In this document: one piece after another, positions 19,295-29,105 of the stretch
Numbering within the stretch: the first letter of the stretch is position 1
Layout: each line of letters opens with the position of its first letter
NCBI GenBank assembly: GCA_028293625.1
Contig: JAQGOL010000011.1
Coordinates: forward strand, 179,677-243,676
DNA from: Chthoniobacteraceae bacterium
Lineage (GTDB): Bacteria > Verrucomicrobiota > Verrucomicrobiia > Chthoniobacterales > Chthoniobacteraceae
Reading direction: 5' to 3'
Length of the DNA: 64,000 nt
Notes under the pieces: model-generated
Database searches by the model: none
Seen by the model: only the letters and a program-made list of their open reading frames with translations
What the model was told of the DNA's origin: nothing
Made by a program: the position numbers and the translations under genes

Positions 19295-20128
19295 ATGAAA
19301 CGAATCCTCCTCTCTCTCCTCCTGACGGCGAGTACAGCGTTTGCCGGCGATTTCTCCGGCACTGCGGGTCTCCAGCTTTACAGCCTGCGCGAATCTTTTA
19401 AAAAGGACGTTCCCGGCACACTCGACAAGGTCAAGGCACTCGGCTTTACGGAAGTGGAAACAGCCACCACGTATGGAATGCCAAACGAGAAATTCCTCGC
19501 GCTGCTTACAGAACGCGGACTTAACCCCATCAGCGGCCATTTTCAATACGAAGCGCTTAGCAAAGATCTGGCCGGCGCCGTGAACACGGCCAAAGCGCTC
19601 GGGCTGAAATTCGCCGCATGCCCTTGGATTCCTCACGAGGAAGCCAATTTCAATGAAGCCACCTGCCGGAAAGCAGCGGCGGATTTCAACGCGTGGGGCG
19701 CGGCGTTCGCCAAAGAAGGTATCAAGTTTGTCTACCACGCCCATGGTTATGAGTTCATCCCCTTTGGCGATGGCACCTTGTTTGATTTGCTGGTTAAGGA
19801 AACCAAGCCCGAAGCCGTTGCATTTGAAATGGACGTCTTCTGGATTATGCATCCCGGCCAGGATCCGGTGAAGCTCCTCGAGAAATATCCCAATCGCTGG
19901 GCGCTTATGCATCTCAAAGATATCCGCAAAGGCGCGAAAACCGGCGTCCCATCCGGACACGCGCCTCTAACCGACGACGTCGCAATCGGAACGGGCATGA
20001 CCGATTGGCCCGCCGTATTGCGCACGGCCGCCAAGGTTGGTATTCAGCATTACTTCATCGAAGATGAATCGCCCACCGTTGAGCAGCAAATCCCGGTAAG
20101 CCTCAGCTACTTGAAATCACTCAAGTAG
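19295..20128 (+). CDS. Exported sugar phosphate isomerase/epimerase-like TIM barrel
   Basis: The 277-residue protein has a clear signal peptide (MKRILLSLLLTASTAFA) followed by a xylose-isomerase-like TIM barrel: GLQLYSLRESF at the first strand, VKALGFTEVETA, FVYHAHGYEF near 145, FEMDVFWIMHPGQDP near 180, and HLKDIRKG near 208. The Glu, His and Asp residues in these strands are the usual metal ligands. Members act as sugar isomerases, epimerases or keto-sugar dehydratases; the exact reaction is unknown. Export suggests a periplasmic sugar substrate. A strong intrinsic terminator follows the gene. Confidence 0.88.
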   Translation: MKRILLSLLLTASTAFAGDFSGTAGLQLYSLRESFKKDVPGTLDKVKALGFTEVETATTYGMPNEKFLALLTERGLNPISGHFQYEALSKDLAGAVNTAKALGLKFAACPWIPHEEANFNEATCRKAAADFNAWGAAFAKEGIKFVYHAHGYEFIPFGDGTLFDLLVKETKPEAVAFEMDVFWIMHPGQDPVKLLEKYPNRWALMHLKDIRKGAKTGVPSGHAPLTDDVAIGTGMTDWPAVLRTAAKVGIQHYFIEDESPTVEQQIPVSLSYLKSLK

Positions 20129-20197
20129 CCGCGCTCCGCGCATGACCAAAGCGAAGGGCAAAGTAACCTTCACCGGCTGGTCATTCCCTTTCCAAAG

Positions 20198-20232
20198 ACT
20201 CCGTGTGGAACTCGTTTCACACGGAGTTTTTT
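20198..20232 (+). terminator. Rho-independent terminator
   Basis: A 10-bp perfect stem, ACTCCGTGTG (20198-20207) with CACACGGAGT (20218-20227), is extended inward by GAA/TTT around a CTCG loop. It is followed directly by TTTTTT (20227-20232). It ends transcription of the isomerase-like gene. On the other strand the flanking A's give a short T-run, so it may also work on the convergent hydrolase gene. Confidence 0.9.
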
Positions 20233-20235
20233 GCG

Positions 20236-21141
20236 CTACGGCTTAAGAAGGCCCAGGCCGCGCATCCATTCCTGTGCAGCGACAGGCCATTTTGTAACGG
20301 CTTTGTCCGTGGCGCGAAGGCCATAGCCATGTCCGCCCATAGGATAAGCGTGAAGCTCGGCCGATACCTTTGCTTTCTTCAAGGCAAGATAGTAATAGAG
20401 GCTATTTTCCACCCGCACGCCGTCGTCCTCGGTTTGTACAAGGAACGTTGGCGGAGTCTTGGCCGTGATTTTCAGTTCAGGCGAAATCGCGTCTCCTTCT
20501 TCTTTCCGGGTCAGATAGGCAGGATAGATCAGGACTGCGAAATCGGGCCGGCAACTCACCTTGTCGGCTTCATCGAGCGGGGAATAACTGCGCTCCTCAT
20601 AGTTATTGCTGAGCGCCGCGGCGAGATGTCCGCCGGCCGAAAACCCCAGAACCCCGATGCGATCGGCGGTGATATTCCATTCTTTGGCGCGGCTGCGCAC
20701 AAGCCCAAGTGCCCGCTGCACATCCTGCAAAGGCGCGGCATAACGCTCGCCGCCTTTGCGAGCCGGCACGCGATACTTTAAAAGCACTCCTGTCACACCG
20801 ATTGAATTGAGCCACTCGCACACCTCGGTTCCTTCAAGATCCATCGCCAGGATATTGTAGCCGCCTCCCGGACAAACAAGCACGGCAGTCCCCGTATCCT
20901 TGTCGTGCGGCGCCGGATAAATGGTTACGGTAGGTTTGCTTACGTTCCCAAGCCGGATAACGCGCTTGCCCGCCACTGTCCCTTCCGTCGGTTTGGTTGT
21001 GTCGATCTCTTCGCCAATATCGCCTTTCTCACCGGGAACGTCCCCTGTCCAAAGCGGGAAGGCAACGGGCGTCTGCGCGCCAAGTGAAGTCATGGCAAGG
21101 GCGGCAAAAGCAATAACCAGTGGGGGAAAACTAATATGCAT
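20236..21141 (-). CDS. Exported alpha/beta hydrolase (BD-FAE/acetyl esterase-like)
   Basis: The protein of about 301 residues has a signal peptide (MHISFPPLVIAFAALAMTSLGAQ) and an alpha/beta hydrolase fold of the kind annotated as acetylxylan esterase or endo-xylanase-associated esterase. The oxyanion region is VCPGGGYNILA, the nucleophile elbow is GFSAGGHLAA, the acidic residue lies in TEDDGV, and the His is in PMGGHGYG. The catalytic triad Ser-Asp-His therefore looks complete. The start is set at 21141, where the signal peptide begins; an ATG 15 bp upstream is possible. It probably removes acyl groups from plant or microbial polysaccharide in the periplasm or outside the cell. Confidence 0.88.
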   Translation of the reverse strand: MHISFPPLVIAFAALAMTSLGAQTPVAFPLWTGDVPGEKGDIGEEIDTTKPTEGTVAGKRVIRLGNVSKPTVTIYPAPHDKDTGTAVLVCPGGGYNILAMDLEGTEVCEWLNSIGVTGVLLKYRVPARKGGERYAAPLQDVQRALGLVRSRAKEWNITADRIGVLGFSAGGHLAAALSNNYEERSYSPLDEADKVSCRPDFAVLIYPAYLTRKEEGDAISPELKITAKTPPTFLVQTEDDGVRVENSLYYYLALKKAKVSAELHAYPMGGHGYGLRATDKAVTKWPVAAQEWMRGLGLLKP

Positions 21142-21231
21142 TCCCCACTCAATCACAGCTCCGGCTTATTGCCGAGTCTGCCCAACAAATACTTTTGATA
21201 AACCCATTGCTGTGGTTAGCTCGAGTTCCCT

Positions 21232-22122
21232 ATGGAACGAAAAACCGCCTCCGACTTTAATCAGGAAGTTCTCGACCTCTACGACGATTATGCCCATGGC
21301 CGGGTTAATCGACGCACCTTTCTACAGCAGGCTTCAAAGTTCGCTATCGGCGGACTGACGGCCGCCGCGATTCTGGAAGCGCTTTCCCCCAACTACGCTT
21401 TTGCCGAACAAATCGCAAAGGACGATAAACGGATCACCGCCGATTATGCAGAGTATCCCTCACCAAAAGGCGGCGGCAAGATTCGCGGTTATCTGGTAAA
21501 GCCCGCCGGCGCGGAAGTCAAAGTCCCGGCCGTTCTGGTTATCCACGAAAACCGTGGCTTAAATCCTTACATCGAAGATGTTGCGCGCCGTGTGGCGGTC
21601 GAAGGGTTCCTGGCCTTTGCACCCGATGCACTCACCCCGCTCGGCGGATACCCCGGCAACGATGATGAAGGCCGCGCCATGCAGGCCAAACGCAATGCCA
21701 GCGAGATCACCGAGGACTTTGTTGCCGCCGCCGAATGGTTGCAAAACCATCCCCGCTGCAACGGCAAAGTTGGGGTAGTCGGATTCTGTTTTGGAGGCGG
21801 CATGGCTAACACACTCGCCGTGCGATTGCCTGAGATCATCAAAGCTGCGGTTCCTTTTTATGGACGGCAACCCGCCGCCGCCGATGTTCCCAAGATCAAG
21901 GCTTCGCTTCTTTTGCATTATGCCGAACTCGACAAAAATCTCACCGAGGGATGGCCTGCGTACGAAGCCGCATTAAAAGCGGCCGGTGTCTCTTACACCG
22001 CGCATATCTACAAAGGGGTAAATCACGGTTTCCATAACGACACAACTCCCCGTTACGACGAAGCCGCCGCAAAACAGGCTTGGGCGCGGACGACCGAATT
22101 TTTCCATAAGGCCCTCGGTTAA
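21232..22122 (+). CDS. Dienelactone hydrolase family protein with Tat-like leader
   Basis: The 296-residue protein begins with about 30 polar residues, then [26 protein letters not shown], a twin-Arg export signal (quoted core: [16 protein letters not shown]). The mature part is a dienelactone hydrolase: [29 protein letters not shown] with the nucleophile Cys, and the His of [11 protein letters not shown]. Dienelactone hydrolases open lactones in aromatic degradation, but exported members of this subfamily have broader or unknown substrates. It is divergent from the esterase gene and converges with the C39-like gene, with only 17 bp between stops. Confidence 0.9.
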   Translation: MERKTASDFNQEVLDLYDDYAHGRVNRRTFLQQASKFAIGGLTAAAILEALSPNYAFAEQIAKDDKRITADYAEYPSPKGGGKIRGYLVKPAGAEVKVPAVLVIHENRGLNPYIEDVARRVAVEGFLAFAPDALTPLGGYPGNDDEGRAMQAKRNASEITEDFVAAAEWLQNHPRCNGKVGVVGFCFGGGMANTLAVRLPEIIKAAVPFYGRQPAAADVPKIKASLLLHYAELDKNLTEGWPAYEAALKAAGVSYTAHIYKGVNHGFHNDTTPRYDEAAAKQAWARTTEFFHKALG

Positions 22123-22139
22123 CGCATCAGTCTGAGCAC

Positions 22140-23144
22140 TCACGGAATAACAGTCAGGATAGATTGAAACGCATCGGCCCGGATCCATCGTGTCGTTTGC
22201 GCATTGTCGACGGGGAAGAAATTGTCGCAAATACCGACAAAATCTTCCCCGTCAATTCGCGCCCAGCCCACGCCAACGATCTCGTGGCCCCATGAAAGCT
22301 CGGGCTTGTGCGGCAATCTCACCGTGCAGGTAAGCAGGACCGGCCGTTTTGCTTTCACCTCACGCTTTAGGACCTCCATTGCAAACTTCTCCAAGGCTAC
22401 CGTTACTTTGATTCCGTGCAGGGCGGCATCTTCTTCTATTGCTTTAGCCAACTCTTCCGGCATCGCCCCGCTAAGTGGCATATGATCTTCCGTATAGCCT
22501 GCGTTATCCGGTAACTCCTGCATTGGGATCTTATTGCGCAGCCGCGAAACAATCGCCTTGAGATCGGTCTCGCCTGCCTGCCTGACAAAGTCCGAAGTCC
22601 ACTGCGGAAAGCCATTGGAAATCCAGTAACCAATCAAACTTGCTCCAGCTGTCGGCACGCAACCCGACGCAACCCGCGGGGCGCTCGTTCCGGGAACAGG
22701 AAACTGTTGAAGATTCGGGACTCCCGCTACCACATGAGCTCCCGCCGAAGGCCGGTCGGAATCCAATGCAAACTCAACGAGATGCCCAGGCGCCGCGGCA
22801 TCCCACGCAAGGTAACCATGCGCGGCGGACTTGGTTACAATGCTTGCATGCCAAATTGGTTTTAAGCCCGTCGAATAGATCTGCCGGGGGCTTTGCGCAA
22901 CAAGACGTATCGAACTTAAACCGGCTCCTTTCCAAAGCCCGTCTGGTTGGTCTGCGAGGATCTTCTCCAGAAGCACCTTGCCGTGTGCCTCGGCGGAACT
23001 GGGTGCAGTATCGCCAAGCGCGTGCGCAACGATCAGACCAATCAAAAGAACAACAGAACCGCATCGAGTTGCAAGTATCGATCGGGCAGAGCCGCACGCG
23101 CCAATTCGAAGGATTGCAACGAACTTCGATAGAAATGGAAGCAT
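22140..23144 (-). CDS. Exported C39-like cysteine peptidase domain protein
   Basis: The 334-residue protein has an unusually long N-terminal leader with a hydrophobic stretch (residues 30-44, VVLLIGLIVAHALG). A middle region of unknown type follows, and the C-terminal half has the pattern of papain-like C39 peptidases. C162 lies in ASGCVPTAGASLIGYW, H287 in SWGHEIVGVGW and D307 in GICDNFF, in the right order and spacing for a Cys-His-Asp triad. Stand-alone C39-like domains in Gram-negative bacteria are mostly uncharacterised; no ABC transporter or leader-peptide substrate gene lies nearby. The real start could be internal, but no better ATG precedes the hydrophobic stretch. Confidence 0.75.
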   Translation of the reverse strand: MLPFLSKFVAILRIGACGSARSILATRCGSVVLLIGLIVAHALGDTAPSSAEAHGKVLLEKILADQPDGLWKGAGLSSIRLVAQSPRQIYSTGLKPIWHASIVTKSAAHGYLAWDAAAPGHLVEFALDSDRPSAGAHVVAGVPNLQQFPVPGTSAPRVASGCVPTAGASLIGYWISNGFPQWTSDFVRQAGETDLKAIVSRLRNKIPMQELPDNAGYTEDHMPLSGAMPEELAKAIEEDAALHGIKVTVALEKFAMEVLKREVKAKRPVLLTCTVRLPHKPELSWGHEIVGVGWARIDGEDFVGICDNFFPVDNAQTTRWIRADAFQSILTVIP

Positions 23145-23289
23145 ATACGGAAAACAGAAGGTAAGTCAGTCCACTTTATTTTATATCGTAATATCTCGGC
23201 GTTCCTCACGGAGCTGCCCAATTATCAACTTCCTGGCATAAAGGGCGAGGTTTCTTGACCCGGAAAGTTGAACCCGCGAGAGTCCGTAA

Positions 23290-25488
23290 GTGGAATTTCC
23301 CGAGCAGCTGCAACCCAACGATGAAGTCCTTCTCCAGCAGCTGCTTCAAATGCAGTTTTGGCAAAAAAAACATCCGGCTGCTGCTGACAAACCCGAGGAG
23401 ACCGCCGCGGCATCGGCGGAGGTGGCGCTCTTGCCTGACAAATGGGAACTCACGCGGGGAGTTACCCTTCACTCCTGGCAAAATGAGTGCATCGGGAATT
23501 GGTTTTCCGCGGGCTGCCGAGGCGTGATCAAAGTTGTCACGGGAGCGGGCAAGACGATGCTTGCCCTTGCCATCGCCGAGCGGCTCCAACAAACCCGCGA
23601 ACCGGATCTCCGGATCGCAATCGTCGTCCCGACTGTGGTTCTGCTCGACCAATGGCGCGAAGAATTGTTGAGCCGAAGTAATTTGCCCTCCACCGCAATC
23701 GGCTTGATGGGAAGTGGCGAGGATGCCGTTTTCAACACGCAAACGCGCATTCTGGTTTGCGTCTTAAACTCCGCCTCCCGAAAACTGCCGGATCTTGTAA
23801 AGGAGACCGGAGCCGGCTCTTCCTTGCTTCTAATTGTGGACGAATGTCATCGCGCGGGTGCGGCCGAAATGCAAAAAATCTTTCGAACCGATCGGGCTTT
23901 TTCGCTTGGCCTTTCAGCAACACCAGAGCGCGATACGGACGCGGCCGGCGAGGAAGACCAGGCAATCGACTCACGCGAGGACGAACCTGTGGAGTTCGAA
24001 AACAGTGTGCTTGGCCGGGAGCTTGGTCCGGTCGTTTTCGAGCTTAATTATGCGGAGGCCATTCGACTCGGCACGCTGCCGCCATTTAGCATTGTCCATT
24101 ACGGATTGAGCCTAAAGCCGCACGAGAACGTGCAATACGAAACGGCAAGCCAGCAAATCAAGAACCTGCGCAGCGAACTCGAACGGCCTGGGCGCCGAGG
24201 GCTTGGCCTCATCCGGTGGTGCCGCTCAAAAGGGGCGGCAGGCAATCCCGCGGCCGCCCGTTTGATCGCACTTACCGGGGAGCGAAAACGGATTTTATTC
24301 CGAATGGAAGAAAGGGCAAAAGCGGTTGTGCGGATTCTGGGCGATGCTTTTGCCGGGAATCCCACGACGAAGGCAATTCTGTTTCATGAGAGCATCGAGG
24401 AAGTGATGCGACTCCTAATCCTTTTAAGGAAAGAAGGTTTTGCCGTGGTCGCTGAACACAGTGAGTTTCCGGATCAGATGCGGGCGACTTCGCTCCGGCT
24501 GTTTAGGCAAGGTGCCGCGCAGGTAATTGTCTCCGCCCGGTCATTGATTGAAGGATTTAACATTCCATCGGCTGACTTGGGAATCATCGTCGCGGCTTCG
24601 TCTTCTGTGCGTCAACGCGTGCAGACACTTGGCCGTTTACTGCGCAAATCCGAGGCGGTGGACGGGGCGGAAAAACACGCGGTGCTGCATGTGCTTTATG
24701 CAAGCAAGACTGTTGATGAACTAATCTATGAGAAAGCGGACTGGGAACAGTTTGTAGGCGCTGAACGCAACCAATACTTTTTGTGGTCGGACGTGGAGCA
24801 GACCGTCCCGCAATCCGCGGCCAAGGCGCCGAGATCCCCTGCTCTTGATGAAAACCAAGTAGATGCCTCCAAGTTGCAGCCCCGGGAAACCTACCCTGGA
24901 GATATTAATCAAGGCCTGGCCTTCACGCGCGACACGCAAGGCACGATCCGCAGCGAAGACGGCCTCTTTATTGAACCAAACCCGGAGTTACTCGACCTGC
25001 TCAAGTACTCTAAGAAAGGAGCCGGCCGTTTTCGCGTCACTCCCACCCGGTTTTATGTCTTGGAACTTGAGAAGACGGAAGCAGGTTGGCGGGGCGTCTA
25101 CCTCGGCCAGCTAAGTTCGCCAATACGCGTGGTTGAACAAAGCGAAATAGATCTCCCGGAACACGATTGGAAGCCCGGGGATACCTATCCATTGAGGCGC
25201 GCCACGGGGAAAACATTTTCCGTTCTACAGCGAGATGCCCGACTGGTTGCCATAAAGAGCAAAGGCGATGTCCGTTTTGTCCCGCCTCTTACTGAAATGC
25301 CCGCCGGCACAAAACGCGACGCGTTATCTCGCATCCAAGGCTTCCTGCGCTCTGCGTATGGCAAAGGCCATAAGATCAGCAAAATCACTGTGACGCAGGA
25401 AGGACACGCCGTCTATATCTGGGAGAATCAGGCGTATTTTATCGGCCACGCCCCGGAAGGCGCCGAAGGATTTATTTTCGAAGCGTAA
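23290..25488 (+). CDS. Superfamily II DNA/RNA helicase
   Basis: The 732-residue protein has a GTG start directly after an in-frame stop codon; ATG 23350 is an alternative. Helicase motifs are present in order: motif I TGAGKTMLA (about residue 84), motif II DECH (about 183, in LLLIVDECHRAGAAE), motif III SATPERD (about 210), and motif VI QTLGRLLRK (about 445). The layout resembles XPB/type III restriction-like helicases (LHSWQNECI before motif I). The C-terminal 230 residues or so (from 510) are not helicase and hold no motif I recognise. There is no methylase or nuclease gene beside it, so restriction or phage defence is only a possibility. Confidence 0.88.
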   Translation: MEFPEQLQPNDEVLLQQLLQMQFWQKKHPAAADKPEETAAASAEVALLPDKWELTRGVTLHSWQNECIGNWFSAGCRGVIKVVTGAGKTMLALAIAERLQQTREPDLRIAIVVPTVVLLDQWREELLSRSNLPSTAIGLMGSGEDAVFNTQTRILVCVLNSASRKLPDLVKETGAGSSLLLIVDECHRAGAAEMQKIFRTDRAFSLGLSATPERDTDAAGEEDQAIDSREDEPVEFENSVLGRELGPVVFELNYAEAIRLGTLPPFSIVHYGLSLKPHENVQYETASQQIKNLRSELERPGRRGLGLIRWCRSKGAAGNPAAARLIALTGERKRILFRMEERAKAVVRILGDAFAGNPTTKAILFHESIEEVMRLLILLRKEGFAVVAEHSEFPDQMRATSLRLFRQGAAQVIVSARSLIEGFNIPSADLGIIVAASSSVRQRVQTLGRLLRKSEAVDGAEKHAVLHVLYASKTVDELIYEKADWEQFVGAERNQYFLWSDVEQTVPQSAAKAPRSPALDENQVDASKLQPRETYPGDINQGLAFTRDTQGTIRSEDGLFIEPNPELLDLLKYSKKGAGRFRVTPTRFYVLELEKTEAGWRGVYLGQLSSPIRVVEQSEIDLPEHDWKPGDTYPLRRATGKTFSVLQRDARLVAIKSKGDVRFVPPLTEMPAGTKRDALSRIQGFLRSAYGKGHKISKITVTQEGHAVYIWENQAYFIGHAPEGAEGFIFEA

Positions 25489-25548
25489 TAACGCCTGTCA
25501 ATTGAGCCAATACGAGGAAGGGAAAACCCGATAGTTGAGATCGTTTTC

Positions 25549-28296
25549 TCAATCGTCATCGTCGACCTTTGTGACCGCCCATGCGGGATACGGCCGGGCG
25601 GTGCCTTTCATCGCGCGCCATAGGATGCGGTTAAGCAAGTCTTCGGGGCATTTATCAGGCTCTTTGAGGTTGAGCCTGGCGGAAGCGGTCGCGTCTTTGA
25701 GAAGCTGACGGTCTGTAATTTTCTTCTTTTCAGGAGCAAGCTCATCAATGGGGTGTTGATTTGGAACTGAAACAAATGGAGTAAGATTTGGAGTCTCGCT
25801 AAAGCAATCAGTCATCGGTGTTGCCGACGCATCCATAATGTTCATCGGCGGCAGGCCTAGAATCAGCTCAATCGTGCGCACAACGCTCGTCTGGTTATAT
25901 TGAGTCGAGATGGTCTGGCCCCGTTTGGTATAAGGACTCGCCACATACGCCGTCGTGCGGTAACCGCTTACATGATCCCAACCTGCTTGCGGATCGTCTT
26001 CGATGGCGAAGAGACATGTCGCGGGCCAGAACTTGCTCTTGGAAAGCGCCTCGATGATGCGGCCAAAGGCCAGGTCATTGTCCGCCGCCATCGCCGCAGG
26101 CGTCGCTTTGCCGGGAGTAGTGCCGGCGGTATGATCATTAGGCAAAAGCATAATGATGAGTTGGGGCATGACTCCCTTTTGCTCAAACTGCTTTAGTTCA
26201 GCGATAAAGCGGTCTGCGCGGATCACATCCGGCACTCCGAGATCCCAGCCAACTGTATCAAGCTTTGAAATGGGCTGAAGGGACGCGATGCCGGGCTTGC
26301 AGCGAATAGCGGTCAGACCGGCGCTCGTTTCAAGGTCGGTGAGGTAATCTTTCCACGTCGGTTTGCCTTTTTTTGTTTTGTCCGCCCAACCGCAATCCGT
26401 CACGCACGCCTCGCCATAGTTGCGGATGGAAATCTTATGCCTGATCGCGTTGTCCCAAAGAAATCCCGCGGGCGAGTAAGCAAGCGCATCAAGTCCATCC
26501 TCAGCCTTCATGCTCATGTAAGAGCGCGGCCAGCTGGCGTGGCTGCGTTCCACGTAATCGGTCGTGATCGCCGAGTCGGTCCACTGATGGCCATCGGCGC
26601 TCTGAATGCCCGAGCAATAGGTGTTGTCCAGCAGCACGAATTCTTTGACGAGCTTGTGTTGGTTGGGGGTAAACTTTTCGCCAAAGGTGCAGAGTGCCGC
26701 ATCGCCATTGCCCGCCTTCACATCTCCCAATACCTGGTCATACGTACGGTTTTCCTTGATGATATAGACGACGTGCTTGAAGAGGCTTGGCTCCCCCGCG
26801 CGTTCGGGCACAGGACGCGCAGGCTGAGCCGGACGCGGAGGCTCTTTTGCCTGTTGAATCGCCGCGTGGCGCATGTTGACTCCAACTATGCCTGTATAAG
26901 CCGCAAGCGTCTTTTCGTCCGGGATCGGGACAAGCGAGAGCGTGCCAAACGAATCCTTGGAGTTCTCGCCTTCCTCATTCGATTTGCGAGGCTTGTCGCT
27001 CGGTTTGGCAACTCGGTGCGCGCCGATTCCCTTGATATTGGCAACACACATCTGCTTATGGACGGCGTCGTGCACGATCGCCCCCGGGAACCAACCGACC
27101 GGCACCAGCCCCATAAGCTTTGACTCCTTGTTCGCCGGATCAAACTTGATTAGGCCCACCGCGTTTTGCGTTCCGTTGCAGACCATCAACCATTTGCCGC
27201 TCTTATCAAAAGCCAGCGCGTTTGGTGAGGCGCCAAACAACTCGGACGGCTCCCGAGTCCAGATCTTTTCAACGAGAAGATTAGTCTTTGTGTCGATCAC
27301 GCTAATGGTGTCGCTGCCGGCGTTTGCGACTGCGACATACTTCTCATCGGGGGTGACCGCGAGCGCGCTGGCGTGCAGTTCGACCAGCGTTTCTCCTGCC
27401 AGCATGCCGGTTTTAAGATCAATCACGCTGACCGAGCCTTCGTTTGCAATGTGCCGCACGGGATCAACACGCACAACCGTGCCGCGTCCGGCGGGTCCGA
27501 CAAGATCGCCCGCCGCCGGACGACGCCCGCCCCAGTTGCTCACGTATGCCTTGCCGTTGGCAAGAGCCACATCAAAAGGAGCTACCCCCACATTCCATGA
27601 CCGGGTCAGCTGTCCGCTCTCCACATCAAGTTCCAGCAGCTTGTTACTTAGATTGCCAGCTACATAGATCAATTTGCCATCACGCGAAACGGCAATACCC
27701 GCCGGGATCTCCTGCTTCCGCTTCGGCGCTTTTGCGTCAGGCAGCGAAATTGTCTTCAGTGGAGAAACCTTTTCTTTGTCTACCTTGAAAACCTTTATAT
27801 CACCATTCACGTTGGCCAGGTAAATGAAGGAGCCGTCAGGCGAATAGGTGAGCCCCGTGAAGCTCAACTGAGCACTGTTATCAGGCTTAAGTTCGCTGCT
27901 GGCAGGTTCAGGTAGTTTCTCCGAGCCCTCGCTGGAAGTCGCTTCAACCGGTACTGGCTTTCCGGGAAAGGCCACTTTTTCCAATACCTTGCCAGACTTG
28001 GGGTCTATCACAATCAACTCCGGCGATTTCCCCGAGGTCACCAGAAGCTTGCCATCGGGACTTAATGCGATGGCTTGCGGCCGCATCCGCGGCAACTCCA
28101 CTTGCAGCCCGGCCGGTGTCACAATCTGGTTTGCCGGCGTCTGATAACGATTTTCGCCAAGGCGCCCCACCTTTTCACTCGACGCGGTGGAAAGCTGCGG
28201 TTCGCGCGCCTGGGCGGAGCAAATCAGAAGTGATGGGCCGACAAAAAATGCGAACCAAATGGCTGCGCGGCGCAGAGGGGAAAGGCCTAAAAGCAT
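25549..28296 (-). CDS. Secreted beta-propeller/phosphoesterase fusion
   Basis: The 915-residue protein has a signal peptide (about 1-30). A YncE/lactonase-type beta-propeller follows (about 50-470) with repeated blades such as PQAIALSPDGKLLVTSG, TYSPDGSFIYLAN, AVTPDEKYVAVANAGSDTIS and ALAFDKSGKWLMVCN. A C-terminal phosphoesterase domain (about 510-880) has HVVYIIKENRTYDQVLGD, SADGHQWTD, LLPNDHTAG and AIEDDPQAGWDHV as metal-site segments. This two-part layout is well known in Verrucomicrobiota, Acidobacteria and Planctomycetes. It probably acts on phosphate esters or phospholipids outside the cytoplasm. A short inverted repeat (25535-25552) overlaps its stop codon. Confidence 0.92.
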   Translation of the reverse strand: MLLGLSPLRRAAIWFAFFVGPSLLICSAQAREPQLSTASSEKVGRLGENRYQTPANQIVTPAGLQVELPRMRPQAIALSPDGKLLVTSGKSPELIVIDPKSGKVLEKVAFPGKPVPVEATSSEGSEKLPEPASSELKPDNSAQLSFTGLTYSPDGSFIYLANVNGDIKVFKVDKEKVSPLKTISLPDAKAPKRKQEIPAGIAVSRDGKLIYVAGNLSNKLLELDVESGQLTRSWNVGVAPFDVALANGKAYVSNWGGRRPAAGDLVGPAGRGTVVRVDPVRHIANEGSVSVIDLKTGMLAGETLVELHASALAVTPDEKYVAVANAGSDTISVIDTKTNLLVEKIWTREPSELFGASPNALAFDKSGKWLMVCNGTQNAVGLIKFDPANKESKLMGLVPVGWFPGAIVHDAVHKQMCVANIKGIGAHRVAKPSDKPRKSNEEGENSKDSFGTLSLVPIPDEKTLAAYTGIVGVNMRHAAIQQAKEPPRPAQPARPVPERAGEPSLFKHVVYIIKENRTYDQVLGDVKAGNGDAALCTFGEKFTPNQHKLVKEFVLLDNTYCSGIQSADGHQWTDSAITTDYVERSHASWPRSYMSMKAEDGLDALAYSPAGFLWDNAIRHKISIRNYGEACVTDCGWADKTKKGKPTWKDYLTDLETSAGLTAIRCKPGIASLQPISKLDTVGWDLGVPDVIRADRFIAELKQFEQKGVMPQLIIMLLPNDHTAGTTPGKATPAAMAADNDLAFGRIIEALSKSKFWPATCLFAIEDDPQAGWDHVSGYRTTAYVASPYTKRGQTISTQYNQTSVVRTIELILGLPPMNIMDASATPMTDCFSETPNLTPFVSVPNQHPIDELAPEKKKITDRQLLKDATASARLNLKEPDKCPEDLLNRILWRAMKGTARPYPAWAVTKVDDDD

Positions 28297-28424
28297 GCGG
28301 CTCAGAGTGGTGCGTCGGACTGACTCAAGTCAAGCGGCCCCGGCGGGCGCCCCCATACACTTCAATCCAACCCGCACCTCAACTTTCCACCAGGCCGCCT
28401 GGCACGGCTTTACGGCGATGCACG

Positions 28425-28907
28425 CTATCCCGGGACGGCGGGATTCGGGCCGCCCGCACGCGCCGCTTTTTTCTGACAGTTCACGCAGACACCGAAGATT
28501 TCCAACGTGTGGGTGACATTTTCGTAACCGAGCTGGCGAGCCATGCGTTCAAGACTGTCAGCAACGCAGAAATCAAGCGTTTTTACACTTCGGCATGTGC
28601 GGCAAATGATGTGGTGATGATGATGATCGCCTGTGTTGAATTCATACCGGTATGCGCCGTCGCCAAAATCGCAACGCCGCACCAGGTTGATCTCCTCCAT
28701 CGCCGCCAGGGAACGATAGACCGTGACCAAATCGCAAACCCCCTTCTCGATCCGCTGATAGATTTCCTCCACCGTAAACGGTCCGTGCTCGCTCGTTAGA
28801 ATCGTCAGGATCGCCCGGCGCGGCTCAGTCACCCGGGCCTGATGATCTCGCAAAGTCTGCAGGGCGGATTCGAGACTGGAGTTTGCGGGAGGATGGGAAG
28901 GTGGCAT
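28425..28907 (-). CDS. Fur-family metalloregulator, probably Zur
   Basis: The 160-residue protein has a winged helix (residues 15-85, QARVTEPRRAILTIL, TVEEIYQRI, DLVTVYRSLAAMEE) and a C-terminal dimerisation domain. Structural-zinc pairs are C102/C105 and C141/C144, and a five-His run at 95-99 (DHHHHHIICRTC) is part of the sensory site. The start at 28907 has AAGGAG eight bases upstream; the longer frame has none. It is divergent from a ZnuD-like receptor with an inverted repeat between them. The metal is inferred to be zinc from that neighbour, since Fur, Mur and Zur cannot be told apart from these motifs alone. Confidence 0.9.
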   Translation of the reverse strand: MPPSHPPANSSLESALQTLRDHQARVTEPRRAILTILTSEHGPFTVEEIYQRIEKGVCDLVTVYRSLAAMEEINLVRRCDFGDGAYRYEFNTGDHHHHHIICRTCRSVKTLDFCVADSLERMARQLGYENVTHTLEIFGVCVNCQKKAARAGGPNPAVPG

Positions 28908-29105
28908 CGCACACTCCTTACGCCAGTTGAAAGAGCCATTCAATCCGTTAGGCAGCCGGCGTCGCGGCACTCCGACGCAGCGGCACCCGGAAAATTGGAA
29001 AAAACATTTCGCCGCCTTCTCCCCGATTGAACCGCCGTTGAAGGATTTTTTACGGCTCCTTGCCAGCCGCCGCTGGAAAGCAGCAGCCGAAAACAGGAGC
29101 CGCCA

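Noticed and set aside
25535..25552. TTGAGA/TCTCAA hairpin at the end of the helicase and phosphoesterase genes
   Set aside because: Only a 6-bp stem that overlaps a stop codon and has no T-run; too weak to call a terminator.
28065..28799. 244-codon plus-strand frame spanning the phosphoesterase start and the Fur-family gene
   Set aside because: It crosses the ends of two clear minus-strand genes and encodes nothing recognisable.
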